Shown here one piece after another: positions 34,861-47,787 of a stretch of 64,000 bases of DNA (position 1 is the first letter of the stretch; every line of letters starts with the position of its first letter). Origin of the DNA: Talinum fruticosum (lineage: Eukaryota > Streptophyta > Magnoliopsida > Caryophyllales > Talinaceae); the NCBI GenBank assembly GCA_021018815.1, contig JAITYX010000063.1, forward strand, positions 2,159,501-2,223,500, in the 5' to 3' direction. Both the position numbers and the translations under genes were made by a program. The notes below the pieces were generated by a model. That model was given only the letters and a program-made list of their open reading frames with translations, was not told the origin of the DNA and did not search any database.

Positions 34861-36075
34861 TCGATCGTAGCTTGCCCCCCATCCTCAAGAGTTTGAGGAG
34901 TTTTTGCAATCTCTATCTCTCGAGTCCGAATCCTCTCGTTCCCGAACCGTGATATGGTTCGATGAAGCTACTTCTCCTTGCTCTCCATTCTTCTTAGGAC
35001 TAGAGTCAATTCGCTGACCAGTAAGGACCACGAGTGCGTCTTTTCACTCTTAGAGAGCCATCTGTCTTCACGTCTAGTGTTGAAATGCGCTTCATACGAG
35101 AGGGATAGAACTTTGTACCTCATTCGTATCGCCAAGACGATGGAACACTGAGTCTTTCCGTAGAAGAGGTGATGGTTTAGACACATCTTCCCCTTTGTTG
35201 ATTCTCGCTGAAAATCAAAGGTCTCGATTGCCCACTTCCTTTTATTCTATAGAATACGGAAGGTTTGGGATTTTGGCCTCCCTTATTCTTGTGAACACGA
35301 AAGGGCGTCTTTCCGAGGTAGACCATTGCAACCTATCGAACACCGAGGATTTGGCGGTAGGTCTGGACATCTTCATGATCGTCGTCCTCCACTTCTTCTG
35401 CCGTGATATACTTGAATGATAGATTGTTTGTCTTTCCGTCGCCCGGATATCCTAATTGGTTGGGGCGGTGTATAGCCTAGTCCGACTTTCGAGACTTCCA
35501 TCGAACCACCCCGCTTTTGAATCTTCTCCTGGGCCCCATTAATGCCATAGGTTTCAGCTTCAACCACTTTCCCTAGTGAAGTGGGGTTAGCAAAGTCGTA
35601 ACCTGCTTTCTCCATGAGCTTATACGCATTTGGATCAAATCCTTCTTTGGTTCGCGTATGTGGAAAATTATCTTCCTCCTCGGGCGAGGCTTTCAAAAGA
35701 CGAGACAAACCCGGGCAAAGTGGGTGTAGTTACCTTCGGCCGATACACTGTCGTACCGACATTACAACACTTTGTTTCAAGACATTTATGTCGGGCTTGT
35801 TGGTCTTCTTACCATCTTGGATGTCGAGTTTCTACTTGTACCTCCACTAAAAGGGGAATCACCCTCTTTACGACGAGATTTCGGGACATACCTTAGAAGC
35901 TGGAGGTGTTAGATTTGTCGTCACGGCTTGTTGATCTTGCTTAGCAGGTTGGCATGTACTTTCCTGCTTGCTACTTGTTTGAGCTATCTTGTTCGTTGTT
36001 TTGCACTATCATCTTTTGGTGCTACTCGAGTATCCTTGACAACTTTTGGGGCAGCCTTCCCTGTAGAAGAAATTG

Positions 36076-36570
36076 CTAATGGCATGGTTTCCTTAGGTGA
36101 TGTACCTTCTTCAAAGAACCGAGCATCGGCGAAATGTGACTCTGCTTTAGTAAAAGGCTTGACATCCCCATCAATATTTTCTCACTACCACGGTAGTATT
36201 TGAGGCATCGATGAAGAGTGGAAGCAACTATTCCGTGTTCATGAAGCCACGGTCGTCCAAGCAATAACTTGTAAGATGTTTTCGAGTCAATCACGTGAAA
36301 GATTGATGTCGTCGACAAATCGCCCATTGATAGTTCAAGACGAATCATGCCAATTGCTCTTTGACCTTCAAGGTTGAATCCTTGAATCACCATCCGACTT
36401 TTGGAAAGCTCTTCCACGAGTGATACCTAGATCGGTCATCGTGGATTTGGGCATGATGTTGACGGCTGATCCTCCGTCTACCAATATGCGCTTAACTTTC
36501 TGTTCTCTTATGTAACCCGTCACAAAAAGAGGACGATTGTGAGGCTTATATCCTAACAACGAGATCATCG
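36076..36570 (-). pseudogene. Aspartic protease region of the Tat element
   Basis: The motif VKRILVDGGSAVNIMPKST (about 36490-36440) corresponds to the retropepsin active-site loop, here with DGG at the D-(S/T)-G position. After a frame change, DSKTSYKLLLGRPWLHEHG (36290-36220) gives the conserved 'LLGRPW' element downstream. Confidence 0.8.
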
Positions 36571-37469
36571 TCGGTGAAAGTTATAGCGAGTGTTGCAAGT
36601 GGCATATTGATTAGGCCTTTTCTTTGGTTCTTCGACATCCTTGATCTTATCCGTATAAAGATCCGGGTGGAGCAAGGCCTCGACTACATGTTGGCGCATT
36701 TCTTCCGGCAAATTAAAAATTTGCCTCCAACCCATGTGTTTTGGTAAGGCTTCTAGTACCATCGAGTCTTATCATCACTTTTCGAAAGACTCTCTTGCAC
36801 TTCGTCTTCCTGATCTTCTTCATTCTCAAGCTCTAAACACGACGTCATGTTCACCGTGGCTTTCTCGAAGAAATTTGATGGGAAGAACTCCTCTAAGGTG
36901 ATGGGAACCAGTGGCTCTTGCTCAAGTAAATCAATAGGTTGGATTTCCTGTTTTTGCTTGTCTTTGACCTTTTCTTGCTCTTTGGACACTTAGGGTTCTT
37001 CCTTTTGTTTTGTCTTTTTCTACGATGAACAGTTGGTGGATGAACACAACTTTCTTTCCTTGGTTTCCGACGAGTGACAAGGGTCCATCCTTCTTAATTT
37101 TCATCCGGAATGTCTACAATAGAATTGACTTCCATATGTGGTGCTTGTACCATTAATGGTAAGATCACTCGGTTCTAGACTTCCAAATTGAAGTGTAAAT
37201 ACTTCTATTTTGGGAGACGAAGCCCAATTAGGAATTTCTTTCCGACAAGACTGTAATGGTCGTGAAAGTGGAGAATTTTCTAGTTGGATGGAAGTGTAAT
37301 TGGTCTCAGCCGTGTCTCATCATCCAATATGATCTTCCCATCCTTCGCCAACTGCATAATACGCTCCTTAAGCTTGATACATTTCTCAAGAGGGTGACTG
37401 ATAACCCTATGATATCAACGAGTATTTTGGATCGAAGTCTTTCCAGACTTCTTACGGCCGTTTTGGTTC

Positions 37470-39056
37470 AGGAAGCTCAATTACCTTGTTCTCTAGCAAA
37501 CCATCCAACATTCCCGACAAGTCCGAGTTCGGGAACGGGTACTTCTTCTCCTGAAGCTCTTTTAGCGTAGGGCGCTTCTTTGTAACATCCTTGGAGTATG
37601 TGATCTTCTTTTGCTCGGCTTGGGCTTCCCAAAAATTCGCACCGGCCCTCTAGTGGAAATAGACATGGACTCTTTAGTTGACGTTTTCGAGGACTTAGTA
37701 CTCTTCTTGTACTCGCCACGATCCTTCTTTGTATCGTACGAGGAGGAAGACTTATTGCGACTGACTGTTATTGTCATTTCGATGTCATGAGCCTTTGTAG
37801 CCAATTCCTGGAAAGTTCTTGGCTTGCTCACCTGCAGAATGTAAAGCAAGTCCTATTCCATGCCATGAGTGCACATCTCCACGGCAGATGCTTCGGACAA
37901 TCTATACTTGCATTCGAGGTGAGGGCTCTCCAGCGATTGATATAATTGAGAACTGGTTCCTCTTTTCGTTGCCTTGCGTTAGTTAGCTCCGTCATACTAA
38001 CAACGCGTTGGGTGCTATAGAATCCGTTAAGGAATCCCTGTTCCATCTGCTCCCAATTGTTAATGGATTACGGCTCTAGGTCCGTGTACCGGTCAAAAGC
38101 AATTCCTTTCGAGTTCGGACGAACTGCTTCACCAGTCTATCTCCTTCCGTGCCAGCATTGCTGCAAGTTTCAATGAAATGCGCAATGTGCTTGCTTAGGA
38201 TTGCCTTTACCATCGAACTGTTGGAATTTCGGTGGTTGATAGCCGTGCGGCATTCTTAGGGCATCGATCCTCTTAGTATAGGGTTTCGTGTACGAGCTGA
38301 GACTTACGAGACCCTTCTTCTAGTTGACTCTTAACCGCCTTTGCAATTAAGTTACGGATTTGTTCAACGGACATTGAGGTCGATGAAGCCTCCTTTGGTT
38401 CATCATCAGATTCTTCATCGTGGTTGGACTCCTTATCGGACCCTTCGTTGTCGAGCCTTTGTTAGAAGCTTCGGATGACTTCTTCTCCAACTTCTCTGTC
38501 GGGCTAACTATTTGTTCACTTTGAAGCTTGATTTGTGCATCCTTTTATGCGCTCTCTCTAGCAAGTCTTGCTAGTGTTTCCCTCATCTCATTAAGTTGGT
38601 CTTCAATATTGATAGCTCCTGTCACCATTACGGCATGATAATAGTGTTAGATGATTCGGTTTGAGAATGAGAGAACGACGAGTCTTTAGGAGACAGGGCG
38701 TGGAATCCCCACTAGAATAACCATCGGCTTCTTCTTCGGACAACATGAAAATAGGGTTGGTGTGAGCTTGGAGTTCGTCCATCCCGCAAGGAATTGTCTC
38801 GCTTCAAATTGAAAACAGAAATAGCTCCCTCCTCGAGACCGATATGTGACACGGTTTGATTGACTCCTTTAAGCGAGTTGGAGTCAAGGTTTTGTAATTG
38901 AAATGGTGCAGCTATACTTGGTTCATTCACAGCAACAGCAGCGGCAGCTCTTGCCATACTTCTAGTTATCATTCCGGTAGATGCATTGCCGGCGTTGGTG
39001 GATCCCCGAGAAGTGGATCCAGTAGTTTTGTTCTTTGAAGATTGAGTGACTCGCAT
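37470..39056 (-). pseudogene. gag region of the Tat element, broken
   Basis: It starts MRVTQSSKNKTTGSTSRGST at 39056. The retrotransposon gag domain is recognisable by GFLNGFYSTQRVVSMTELTN and RQRKEEPVLNYINRWRAL (38040-37930) and by QVSKPRTFQELATKAHDIE (37835-37780). Further gag-linked Glu/Lys-rich sequence continues to about 36750 (EEFFPSNFFEKATVNMTS). Multiple stops are present. Confidence 0.8.
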
Positions 39057-39154
39057 TCTTGGGAGTCATGTGTTCTTCAAAAGATGTAGAGTGTTGATTT
39101 GTTTGGAGAAAGAGATGAGAGGCGAGAGATGTCCCACCAGTGCGTGCTAAAATT

Positions 39155-39793
39155 TGTAAACACAAATTTCAAGTCTAAAATAAATAAAGACAGGAAATTA
39201 GGAAACAAATATAATTTGTATTGATTTTTGTTTAATAGGTACAATCTCTGTATTGAATACGATAAACGTAATCCTCTAATTCAATCTCCTTGGAACTTGA
39301 ATGATTCGAGGGCGTTGTAGCTTGATCTCGAACGTTGATGTTGGGGTAGATGATGAACGCTGAATGGTTCTTGATATGGATGTGATGAGAGTCTTGAATA
39401 TGAATCGTTGACTCGATTTTGAACGGTTGCGGATTTTGATCCTTGGCGCTTGGAAGCTGGATGTTGTTTGCGGTTTGAGCTCTGGATTTCGCAAATGATG
39501 AATGTGTGTAAAAAATGAGGAAATGACCTCTATTTATAACTTTTTGGAGTTAGGGTTTGGCTTGGGCTTTGAGCTCGGGCCCATAATTTAGTAATTATTT
39601 ATTAAAAGAAATATTTACTATTTACTGCATCATCAACGACACGTGGCAATTTCTAATTGGTCGAAATTTAATTTCTTTTGATTTTAATTTTAAAGGCTTT
39701 CCAGAGCCAATTTTACACGTGTCAATTTGCAATAGGTGGAATTAATTTCCACGTGGCGACATATAGTTGGCTAACGAATTTTTGCCTCCTACG
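39155..39793 (-). repeat. 5' LTR of the Tat element
   Basis: 639 bp, full-length match to 27116-27751. The outermost base at 39793 is g where the other copy has a, so the element's first base (on minus) is mutated from TGTAGG to CGTAGG. The duplication GTAGT follows at 39794-39798. Confidence 0.92.
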
Positions 39794-39798
39794 GTAGT

Positions 39799-40000
39799 GT
39801 TAGAGGGAGATCAATAGGGAATCTTGAGAGCTTTGATGTTGAACTCGGAACCACCATGTGAACAAGCAGCGGCAGCAGCAGTGGTGGTGGTGGTGGAGAA
39901 TACTTGGGCGAGGTTGTGGTTGGCTTTAGCTTGGCGAGGCTTTGCTTAGGCCGGAGAAGAGACGAATTAATTAGCACATGCACACGCTATATATAAATTC
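39799..40000 (-). pseudogene. Possible 5' part of a host gene cut by the Tat insertion
   Basis: On the minus strand a TATA-like TTTATATATAG (39987-39997) is followed by CT-rich leader DNA (about 39960-39930) and a stretch coding for Pro- or Ala/Thr-rich low-complexity residues (39930-39800), stopping at the Tat insertion. The frame at 39983-39789 has no ATG start. The sequence on the far side of the element (27110 and left) is AT-rich and does not continue an obvious exon. I could not identify a family. Confidence 0.3.
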
Positions 40001-41511
40001 CGAAATGCTCCCGCGAGCATATACTCCCAAGAGAGAAAAAAGATTAGGCACACAAATCCCCTATTTTTCCGTTCGTTCAACCATCTCAGTGACATATGGT
40101 GAGGAACAGATACTCCCAGTTATATGTAAGATGTTTTGCACGCCATAAGATTGTGAGGTGGATATGCATGGTGGGGGACCTCGTTGTTGATACTATGATA
40201 TACCTGAGATGAACTTTTTATTCTTTTATATCCTTAGTTACGATTGAGCATATTTTTTTAACTCTTATGTATGCGAATTAATTTTAAGGTGCCTCGAGTT
40301 ATAATGAGTTTAATTTTTTTAACACTTAAAAGTATTAAACAACATCGAATTATAAAAATTACATTTTTATTTCAATTTTTTTAGAAAATAAAAAAATTAA
40401 AAGAAGAGACTTATAAAAACTAAACATTACATTTGCCACTATGACGTGGGGAATTTCGCATGTAAGAAAATTTTATTTATGTAGATTTGATATTTTTGTA
40501 CATTATGTCAAATTTGTACTTTTAAAACTTTGCTTATGGTATTATGTTTGCGGGTGGATTTACATTAAGAGTTATTTTGGGGACATTAAGGTATAGTTTT
40601 GGGAAAATAAAGCTATTTATTTCTATGGTGAAACTTATGTAATTATGTTATCTATCTATTTATCTTTATTAGAGTCTTCGCAGTGCACGGTTGCTAGGGA
40701 ATGCGAGTCTGACGTGGTGCGTGGCTTGAGGCACGGCGTCCCACAACAGGCGTGATTGTTCCTGAGGTATATGTGTAGGCGCAGACTACAGAGCCTGAGG
40801 TGGGGAAGCGTGCTGTTGACATGTCAGTCTCTAATTAGTCCACACATTAATATTCTCTCCGATCCTCTTTTTCTCTCTCTGCGTGGCATGCATTATTCAT
40901 GATATTGCTCTTACTTTTGTGGAAAATTTACTACATTAATTTTTCTTATTTTTTGGAAAATGTACTGCTCTCAATTTTCTGGAAAATGTACTGCTCTTAA
41001 TTTTCCTTATTAATGAACCAACTACTACAAACACAATGCATTAATTTTCTGAAAAATGTAATTGTGGAAATTGTACGTCATTTATAAGGTAAATGTAATT
41101 ACTTCCAAAAAAAAAAGGAGTAAATGTAATATTACTATTATTATATTAAGGAAAATATTAAAAATTATTCAAACACGTAATAATTTTCCTTAAATTTAAT
41201 GCATTACGTTGCTATTATTATATAAAAATATGAAAAATTTTACCGCATTCATAAGTAAAATTTAATATCGTTAATTAAGTTTGGAAAATTATAAAGAAAT
41301 TTTTTTATGTTAGAAGTTTTAAATTATTTTCTTTCCACCCTCGTTTTATTTACATTTTCCTAAAATTATAAAAATTGTTACAATAAGGAAAATGTAATGT
41401 TATTATTGTATCTTTTTTTATTTAATAAATTTTTTAATATTATTGGATCATTTGTTTTAAAAAATTTTGTAACCTAAAATAATTAATTTACGGGTGTAGT
41501 ATTTAATAACA

Positions 41512-41570
<59 letters not shown>

Positions 41571-42206
41571 TATTTTAATTTCAAATATTACTGTATTATT
41601 TGTTAAAAAATTTATAATCTAAATTAATTAATTCAAATCTTAATAGTGCACCGAATAATTTTTTTATATATGAAAATAAATTATAATGCAAAAAAAGAGG
41701 TAAAATAATTAAATATGTGCTTTGTTGAGTGGGCTGCATGGAGATTATTTAAATATGTGACCCTTGTTAATGAGTCTTGTATTGTGGAAGTAAGTATTTA
41801 GGAGAGAGACAAAGAGCTTTTTCATTGATGTGTCACTGTGTGCCCCATCGGATGAGCCTAAAATTGACTCACCCACTGAAAATACTCTCAGTGTAACTTA
41901 GTCTTGACTTAAGCCTTCATTCTTCATCTTTCTTCCCTCAAGCACGTGCTCATTTTATAAAGAGGAGGGTGATTGAACCCCAAAGGACACAAGAGGAGAG
42001 AAGAAAGAAACAAGATCTAAATAATTGGAGAGCAGAAAGAAGTATTCTTTTAAAATTTTTTTTTTTACAAAACAAAAAATTAGGAGCGAAAGTGTAATTT
42101 TCATGATCCTTGATCCATTTGGTAAAAAGTAAGCACATCATAACTTAAGGTACCTTAAATTTAAATTATATGTCTAAGGGTTAAAAAAATAAACTCAATA
42201 CATCTC
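40001..42206. other. AT-rich intergenic DNA
   Basis: No gene recognised. A GC-richer block at 40675-40860 and another at 41720-41930 stand out against the AT-rich background and may be decayed DNA-transposon pieces, but I found no paired ends. Confidence 0.45.
41514..41571. repeat. (ATT)n microsatellite
   Basis: About 19 ATT triplets. Confidence 0.93.
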
Positions 42207-42223
42207 AAGTAAAAAGAGTAAAA
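42207..42223. repeat. 17-bp target-site duplication of LINE 1 (left)
   Basis: aagtaaaaagagtaaaa here recurs at 47910-47926 after the LINE's A-tail. Confidence 0.85.
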
Positions 42224-42494
42224 CGACCTTACTTGAACAGGATCCGTTCTATAGGCTCGTACCTCCGTGTCGTTGAGTTCTAAGGAGACAGGAAATCAAG
42301 TCCGGTGGATGAACTATGACCGTGTGATCATAATCTACTAGCCGCCGCTCTCTCGCTAGAGCTCTCTCACCCTCCTGCTAGGGTTTTCTAGGTGTTTTTA
42401 CCTTTTTCTTCGCCGATCTTCCACATTCCTGCATCCCTTCCTAGTAACATAGTCCCGAATTCTCACCTCTGTTACTCGAATTTTCAATCCGAGT

Positions 42495-43385
42495 ATGACG
42501 ACTACACCTGTGGACGAGACAAACGACATAGACCACTTAGTCTCTTTAACCCAAAATCGTAGGGAAACCGAGAACATCGCTCGGAGTTGGACATTGACGA
42601 AGAACTTGAAATCACGCTCAATGAATTAACAATCGTGGGGAATATTGTATCCGATCGTACCATAAACAAAAATGGAGTTCGAAGTGTGTTACAAAGAGCA
42701 TGGAATCCGCGTTCGGGGTAACAATTTCGGATCCGGCGGAGAATATCTTCCTCTCGTAAATTCGGATCCGCCGAGGACATTAAAAGAGTGTGGAATGGAG
42801 GGCCATGGACTGTTATGGGAAATCATTTGGTAATAAAGAAATGGTTTTCGGATGCTAGCATAGAAGAGTTCAATTTTTCTGAATCCCGGTTTTGGGTTAG
42901 AGTTTATGGTGTGCCCCTCCCCATGCAGAGCAAACAAAATTGCATAAGAATCGGGAATATGATAGGATCCTTCCTTGATGTTGACCTTAGAGAAGATGGT
43001 GGTGCTTATATTAGAATCAAGGTCGAAATAAATGTTGAACAGACCTCTATGCCGAGGAATACCTATCAAAACAAAAAAGGGTGATCAATGGCTGGATGCG
43101 AAATATGAACGATTACCCAATTTTGCTTCGGGTGTGGACGAATGGGCCATGAAAGACGGACATGTGGAGAAATCGAACAAAACGAAGACCTCTTTGGTCC
43201 TTGGATGCGTGCCGAGAATAGACAAATGAGCCCATTGTTTACCAAACGAGGAAGAAGCAAGGACAAAGCCGATGAGGAACACCCTAAATCGTCTCCCCTA
43301 AAGGATCAATCAAATACTTACCCTCTCATCACCACCGATCCCGGGATACCATACCAAACAGGCCCAAAGGTAACGTCTCGCTAGG
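42495..43385 (+). pseudogene. LINE 1 ORF1 (DUF4283 and zinc knuckle), broken
   Basis: The start MTTTPVDETNDIDHLVSLTQ is followed after a frame change by a segment ending NELTIVGNIVSDRTINKNGV. Next is the DUF4283-like block at 42788-43070 and CCHC-like residues near 43125-43160. ORF1 proteins of L1 elements bind RNA and chaperone reverse transcription. At least three frame changes are present. Confidence 0.78.
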
Positions 43386-43809
43386 CTGTCAAACAATGGA
43401 GAAAATGACACTGCAGGCTTTATGACCCCATATAGAATCTCACCACAACCCACTCGTGCATGAGCCACTTGAGGCAACTTTCACTGCTAACTCTAGCATA
43501 CGAGGAGACTACGGAAAACGGGGTGGAGAGTTGCTTTCGGATGTAATGGCGACGAAAAAATCAAGAGAAGTACCCAGCGATAGAGGACCTGTCACCAAAA
43601 AAGCTTGCGAGTAAATTCCCTAGAATTTCAAATGGGTCAAGCGAGGATACGATAAGAGAAAGGTGACCAAAGCCAAAAGACAAGCGACGGAGACCAACGA
43701 TGTTAACAAACCAGGGAGTCAATCAAACTTTGACCCAAAACCTCTCTCACCCGACTTTGAACTTGTCTTAGAAATGGCGGGACTCGGCGAAACCCGGGCT
43801 GCAAGGAGC

Positions 43810-44480
43810 CATGAAAATCTTAAGCTGGAACTCGTCAAGGTTTGGGCAACACCACGACAGTTAATACCCTCCAGGAGCTGGTGTTGGAGGGAACGCCCCA
43901 ACATTGTCTTTCTCATGGAGACAATGTTGCCGGATCACGAACTCATGAGGCCGAGAAGTAAATGTGGCTTTAACAATGGTATTTGCGTGAGTAGCTCTGG
44001 TCGCTCAGGAGGTTTGGGCTTTTGGTGGGAAGACATGGATGTGGAAATTAAGTCCTACGACAAACACCATGTCTATGCAATAGTTTCGGAAAATGGAGTA
44101 CCTTCTTGGTGTGCTATTGGTATTTACGGGTGGTCGAAGAATGAACAAAAATTCAAAACTTGGCAACTTATGAAAGAGATCAAAGCAAAAACTATACTGC
44201 CACGGTGTTACTTTGGAGACTTCAATGAAATTATCTTTAACGAGGGAAAAGGACGGGGGTCGTCCGAGAAGAGAGAGGAAAATGATGGATTTTAGAGAAA
44301 CCATTGATGCATGTGAACCGAAAGACCCGGGAGCACCACACCTAGACTTCTTTACTTGGCAGAGGGAAATGAGGAAGGTAGGATTGTGAGGGAACGTCTA
44401 GATCGTTTTCTAGCGGATGATTTATGGTGCAATATATTCCCAAGTTACCAGGTGCATCATTTCCCACGATACAAATCCGA
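43810..44480 (+). pseudogene. LINE 1 ORF2 endonuclease domain
   Basis: Apurinic-type endonuclease blocks: MKILSWN at the start (in the frame beginning at 43810), NIVFLMETML (43899-43930), SGRSGGLGFWWE, CYFGDFNEI (44200-44230) and, after breaks, FPRYKSDHRAILL (44455-44500), the conserved SDH motif. All catalytic landmarks are recognisable, but they are spread over different frames. Confidence 0.82.
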
Positions 44481-45229
44481 TCACCGTGCTATCTTACTAA
44501 AAGCTGATAGACTTTGTTTTTAAACAAAGATGAAAGATCCTTCAAGTTTGAGTCTTTCTGGATGGCCAGAGAGGAATGCCAAAATATTGTGGAGGAAGCA
44601 TGGCAAATAGGAGTCGAGGGGACATTTTTCATAAGACCCAAGAGTGCGCAAACAAACCGAAGAAGTGGAGCAAGTCCGAATTTGGGAATATTAGAAAGAA
44701 GATTCGGAAATAGACAGAAAACCGAAGGAAGCCCAAAGACTACCCCTATCGGCGGACAACCTACTTGTGTGCCGGGAATTTTCACTCCAACTAGACAGAC
44801 TCGAAGGGAAGAGGAATCGATGGCCTACCTTAGAGCCGGAGCGAATGAACTTCGAGATGGAGACAAAAATACGGCTTATTTCCACCACAAGGCTAATTCA
44901 AGAAGGCGTTGAAACTGTATTAAGGGTATGGAGGACTCCGATGGTAACTGGTGCACCAATGCTCGGGGATAGAACAAATAATCACCGGGTATTATGAAGA
45001 GTTATTCCAATCTAGTAGTCGTACTTGGGAAATGGATGTTCTTAATTGTGTCGATCGACTAATTGATGACAATATGAACAAGGAATTGGAGAGAATGCCT
45101 TCGATATGGAGATTCAAAAGGCCTTGTTTGACATGCACCCTCTAAGGCACCGGGACCGGACGGCTTTCATGGGATGTTTTTCCGGAGATACTTGGAATAT
45201 TGTGAAGAAGGATGTTTGCTCGTTTATTA

Positions 45230-46480
45230 AAAGGGCACGGACAGGTGAAGTAGGGCTTGAAGAAATTAATAAAACGAATGTGGTTCTTATACCAAAGGTG
45301 AAAGACCCCGAAGCACCTCCCAATTCGGACCAATAGCTCTCTGCAATGTGCTATACAAAATCCTGTCCAAAACAATGGCCAATCGACTCAAGGTTGTTCT
45401 CCCAAAGGTAATCTACGAGACCCAAAGTGCTTTCGTCCCGGGTCGTCTTATCACGGATAATGCACTCATAGCTTTTGAGGTCCGCCACTACTTGAAACGA
45501 AAGAGGAAGGGAAAAAAGGAATGTGTGCCCTCAAGTTAGATATGAGCAAAGCTTATGACAGAATTGAATGGGACTTCCGAAAGCCACAATGGAGAGGATG
45601 GGATTCAGCAACAAATGGGTGAGTTTAGTCATGAGATGTGTCGGTTTCCTTTAGTTTCCTCATCAACGGAAAACGAAGGGAGGGGTGATACCAAAACGTG
45701 GACTTCGACAAGGAGACCCAATATCGCCATACTTATTGTTGATTTGTGCGAAGTATTCTCGGCCTTGATCAACATAGCATCTACCAACAACCAAATCCAT
45801 GGAGTTGGAATCTGCAGGACGAGCACCGAAAGTGACACATCTCTTCTTTGCTGATGACAGTATTCTTTTTTCGAGCTAACACTCAAGAATGCTCGGTTGT
45901 AGGCTGACATTATCAGCCAGTATGAGGGAGCATCGGGAGAAAGAGTCAATTTTAAAAAATCGAATCTTGTCTTTAGTAGAAATGTGCCGGATCAAACCCA
46001 AAACCAAATTCCGCAAATATTGAAAGTGAATAAGGTCGATAGACATGAGAAGTACACAGGAATACCTACAATCATAGGCAAATCCAAGAAGATGGTATTC
46101 ACTGCCCTCAAAGAAAGAATTTGGAAAAAGTTCAAGGCTGGAAAGATAAGTCTGCTGTCTAAGTCGGGTAAGGAGATACTTTTAAAATCAGTGGCACAAT
46201 CCATACCTACATACATGATGAGTGTGTTCAAAATTCCCGACGGAATTCTTGAAGAAATACAATCGCTGATGGCCCGGTTTTGGTGGGGAAATAACAACTC
46301 GGGAAAAGGAATGCACTTGGAAAGCTTGGGACAAGTTATGTCTACCAAAGAGCATGGGAGGGATAGGTTTTCGGGAATTGAAAGTCTTCAACTTAGCTCT
46401 ATTAGCAAAGCGGTTATGGCGTATCCACCGGGGAGGCGACTCACTACTCCATCGCATCCTCAAGGCAAAATATTTTCCTA
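45230..46480 (+). pseudogene. LINE 1 ORF2 reverse transcriptase domain
   Basis: Blocks: [15 protein letters not shown] (45260-45310), [14 protein letters not shown] and [20 protein letters not shown] (45349-45480), DMSKAYDRIEWDF (45540-45575), GLRQGDPISPYL (45703-45740) and the catalytic FFADD (45844-45858). Then VNKVDRHEKYTGIPTIIGKS starts the thumb region at 46028. Frame changes occur between most blocks. Confidence 0.88.
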
Positions 46481-46746
46481 AGACTTCTATACTTGGAAGC
46501 ACACCGAGGTTGGGACCCTAGTTTCACTTGGAGATCATTATGGGGGCAAAAGCCCTCCTCAAAGAAGGGCTTAGATGGCGAGTAGGTGATGGAAAATCAA
46601 TTCGGGTATGGGAAGACGCTTGGTTACCACCTAGCTCGGATTCGGGGATTCCAAAACCCAAATTGAGGACAGAACGAGGTCGAGATGGTGCATGACTTCA
46701 TTGATGAAGAAAAAAATCTTGGAGACGAGAGCTAGTTCTACAATCT

Positions 46747-47787
46747 TTGGCTGAAGAAGATGCAAAACTAGCATCGAGTCTCCCCTTAGTTTTAACTTCC
46801 CAGTGGATAGTTACTACTGGTGGCCATGTAAAGACGGAGTTTTTCGATCAAATCAGCCTATTGGTTGGGGGATCCAGGACATATTTCGATCGGTTCTCAA
46901 GAGTGGATGTGCGGGAATGGAGATGGTGGCGGCACCTCCGGAGCATTAGAGCAATCCCGAAGTTGAAACATTTCATATGGAGAGCGTCACTTGAGATTTT
47001 AGGGGTGAACAAGGAATTGAGGAGAAGACACATTAAAACTAACGTAGTCTGTCCAGTTTGCAAAGAACAAAAGGAATCTATTTCCCATGCCCTATTTGAT
47101 TGTAATGAAATTCGCCAAATCCGGATGAACACTAGTCACTATGATTTAATTGAAGAGGCGCCCGGATCAACAATGAGAGAAACACTACAATGGTGGCGTG
47201 AAAACACAAAAGAAGATACTTTTGTTTCAATAGCCACCATAGCATGGGCTATGTGGACCGCTAGAAACGAGCTCGTTTTCAATGGTAAAGCGATCAACAG
47301 AGAACTTCTTGCCTCAAGATACATGCGACTAGTTTCGAAGCATCGGATTACTGGAAAAAGTGGGAAAGCGACAGCACCATCCGAAATAATCTCAGCCCGA
47401 CACTGGACACCACCACCGCAGGGAATGGTCAAACTCAACAGCGATGCTTTTGTCTCGAAGGATCTTCCAGTGGGTCAAGGTTTTGCTTTGAGAGACGAAA
47501 ATGGAAAGTTCCCGATGATTGGGGTCCGACGAATTGCGAGAGACAAGAAGCGTGGAAGAGGCGGAAATGACGGCGCTTCTCTTTGGACTTCGAAGGCGGT
47601 GGAAAGTAATTACAGGAGGATAATTATTGAAAGTGACTCTCTAAGCTTGGTCCGGAAACTACACTCGGGCAAGAAAGGCCTCTCTCCCTCGGATTTGCTT
47701 TTGGATGACTTAAGAGATTTGGTAAGAAAATGTGACTCTGTCCTTGCCGGGCACGCGAAAAGGGGGCCAACACGGTTGCTCATTTAA
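46747..47787 (+). pseudogene. LINE 1 ORF2 C-terminus: zinc-binding region and RNase H
   Basis: The longest open stretch in the element (346 codons). WRHLRSIRAIPKLKHFIWRA with CPVCKEQKESISHALFDC forms the RVT zinc-binding region. VKLNSDAFVSKDLPVGQGFA begins an RNase H (RVT_3) domain, with IIIESDSLSLVRKL carrying the later Asp. The first RNase H acidic residue is present (SDAF). It is followed by the 3' UTR and A-tail. Confidence 0.82.

Larger units (their letters stand above)
27116..39793 (-). mobile_element. Ty3/Gypsy LTR retrotransposon, Tat clade, 12.7 kb, degenerate
   Basis: A complete element in minus orientation. It has LTRs of 636 and 639 bp, a perfect 5-bp duplication GTAGT, a polypurine tract (gaaggggcatt, read on minus, at 27752-27762) beside the 3' LTR, and gag, protease, RT, RNase H, a second RNase H, and integrase in Gypsy order. 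The second, archaeal-type RNase H between RT-RNase H and integrase is the recognised hallmark of the Tat clade. All coding parts are interrupted by stops and frameshifts. The 3.9 kb between integrase and the 3' LTR holds a tandem array and an antisense gene-like region, also typical of Tat elements. The primer-binding site was not identified with confidence. Confidence 0.92.

Noticed and set aside
43663..44295. 210-codon open frame as a host gene
   Set aside because: It is the endonuclease part of LINE 1 ORF2, with frame breaks on both sides.
46747..47787. 346-codon open frame as a host RNase H-like gene
   Set aside because: It is the C-terminal part of LINE 1 ORF2 within an element bounded by a 17-bp duplication.
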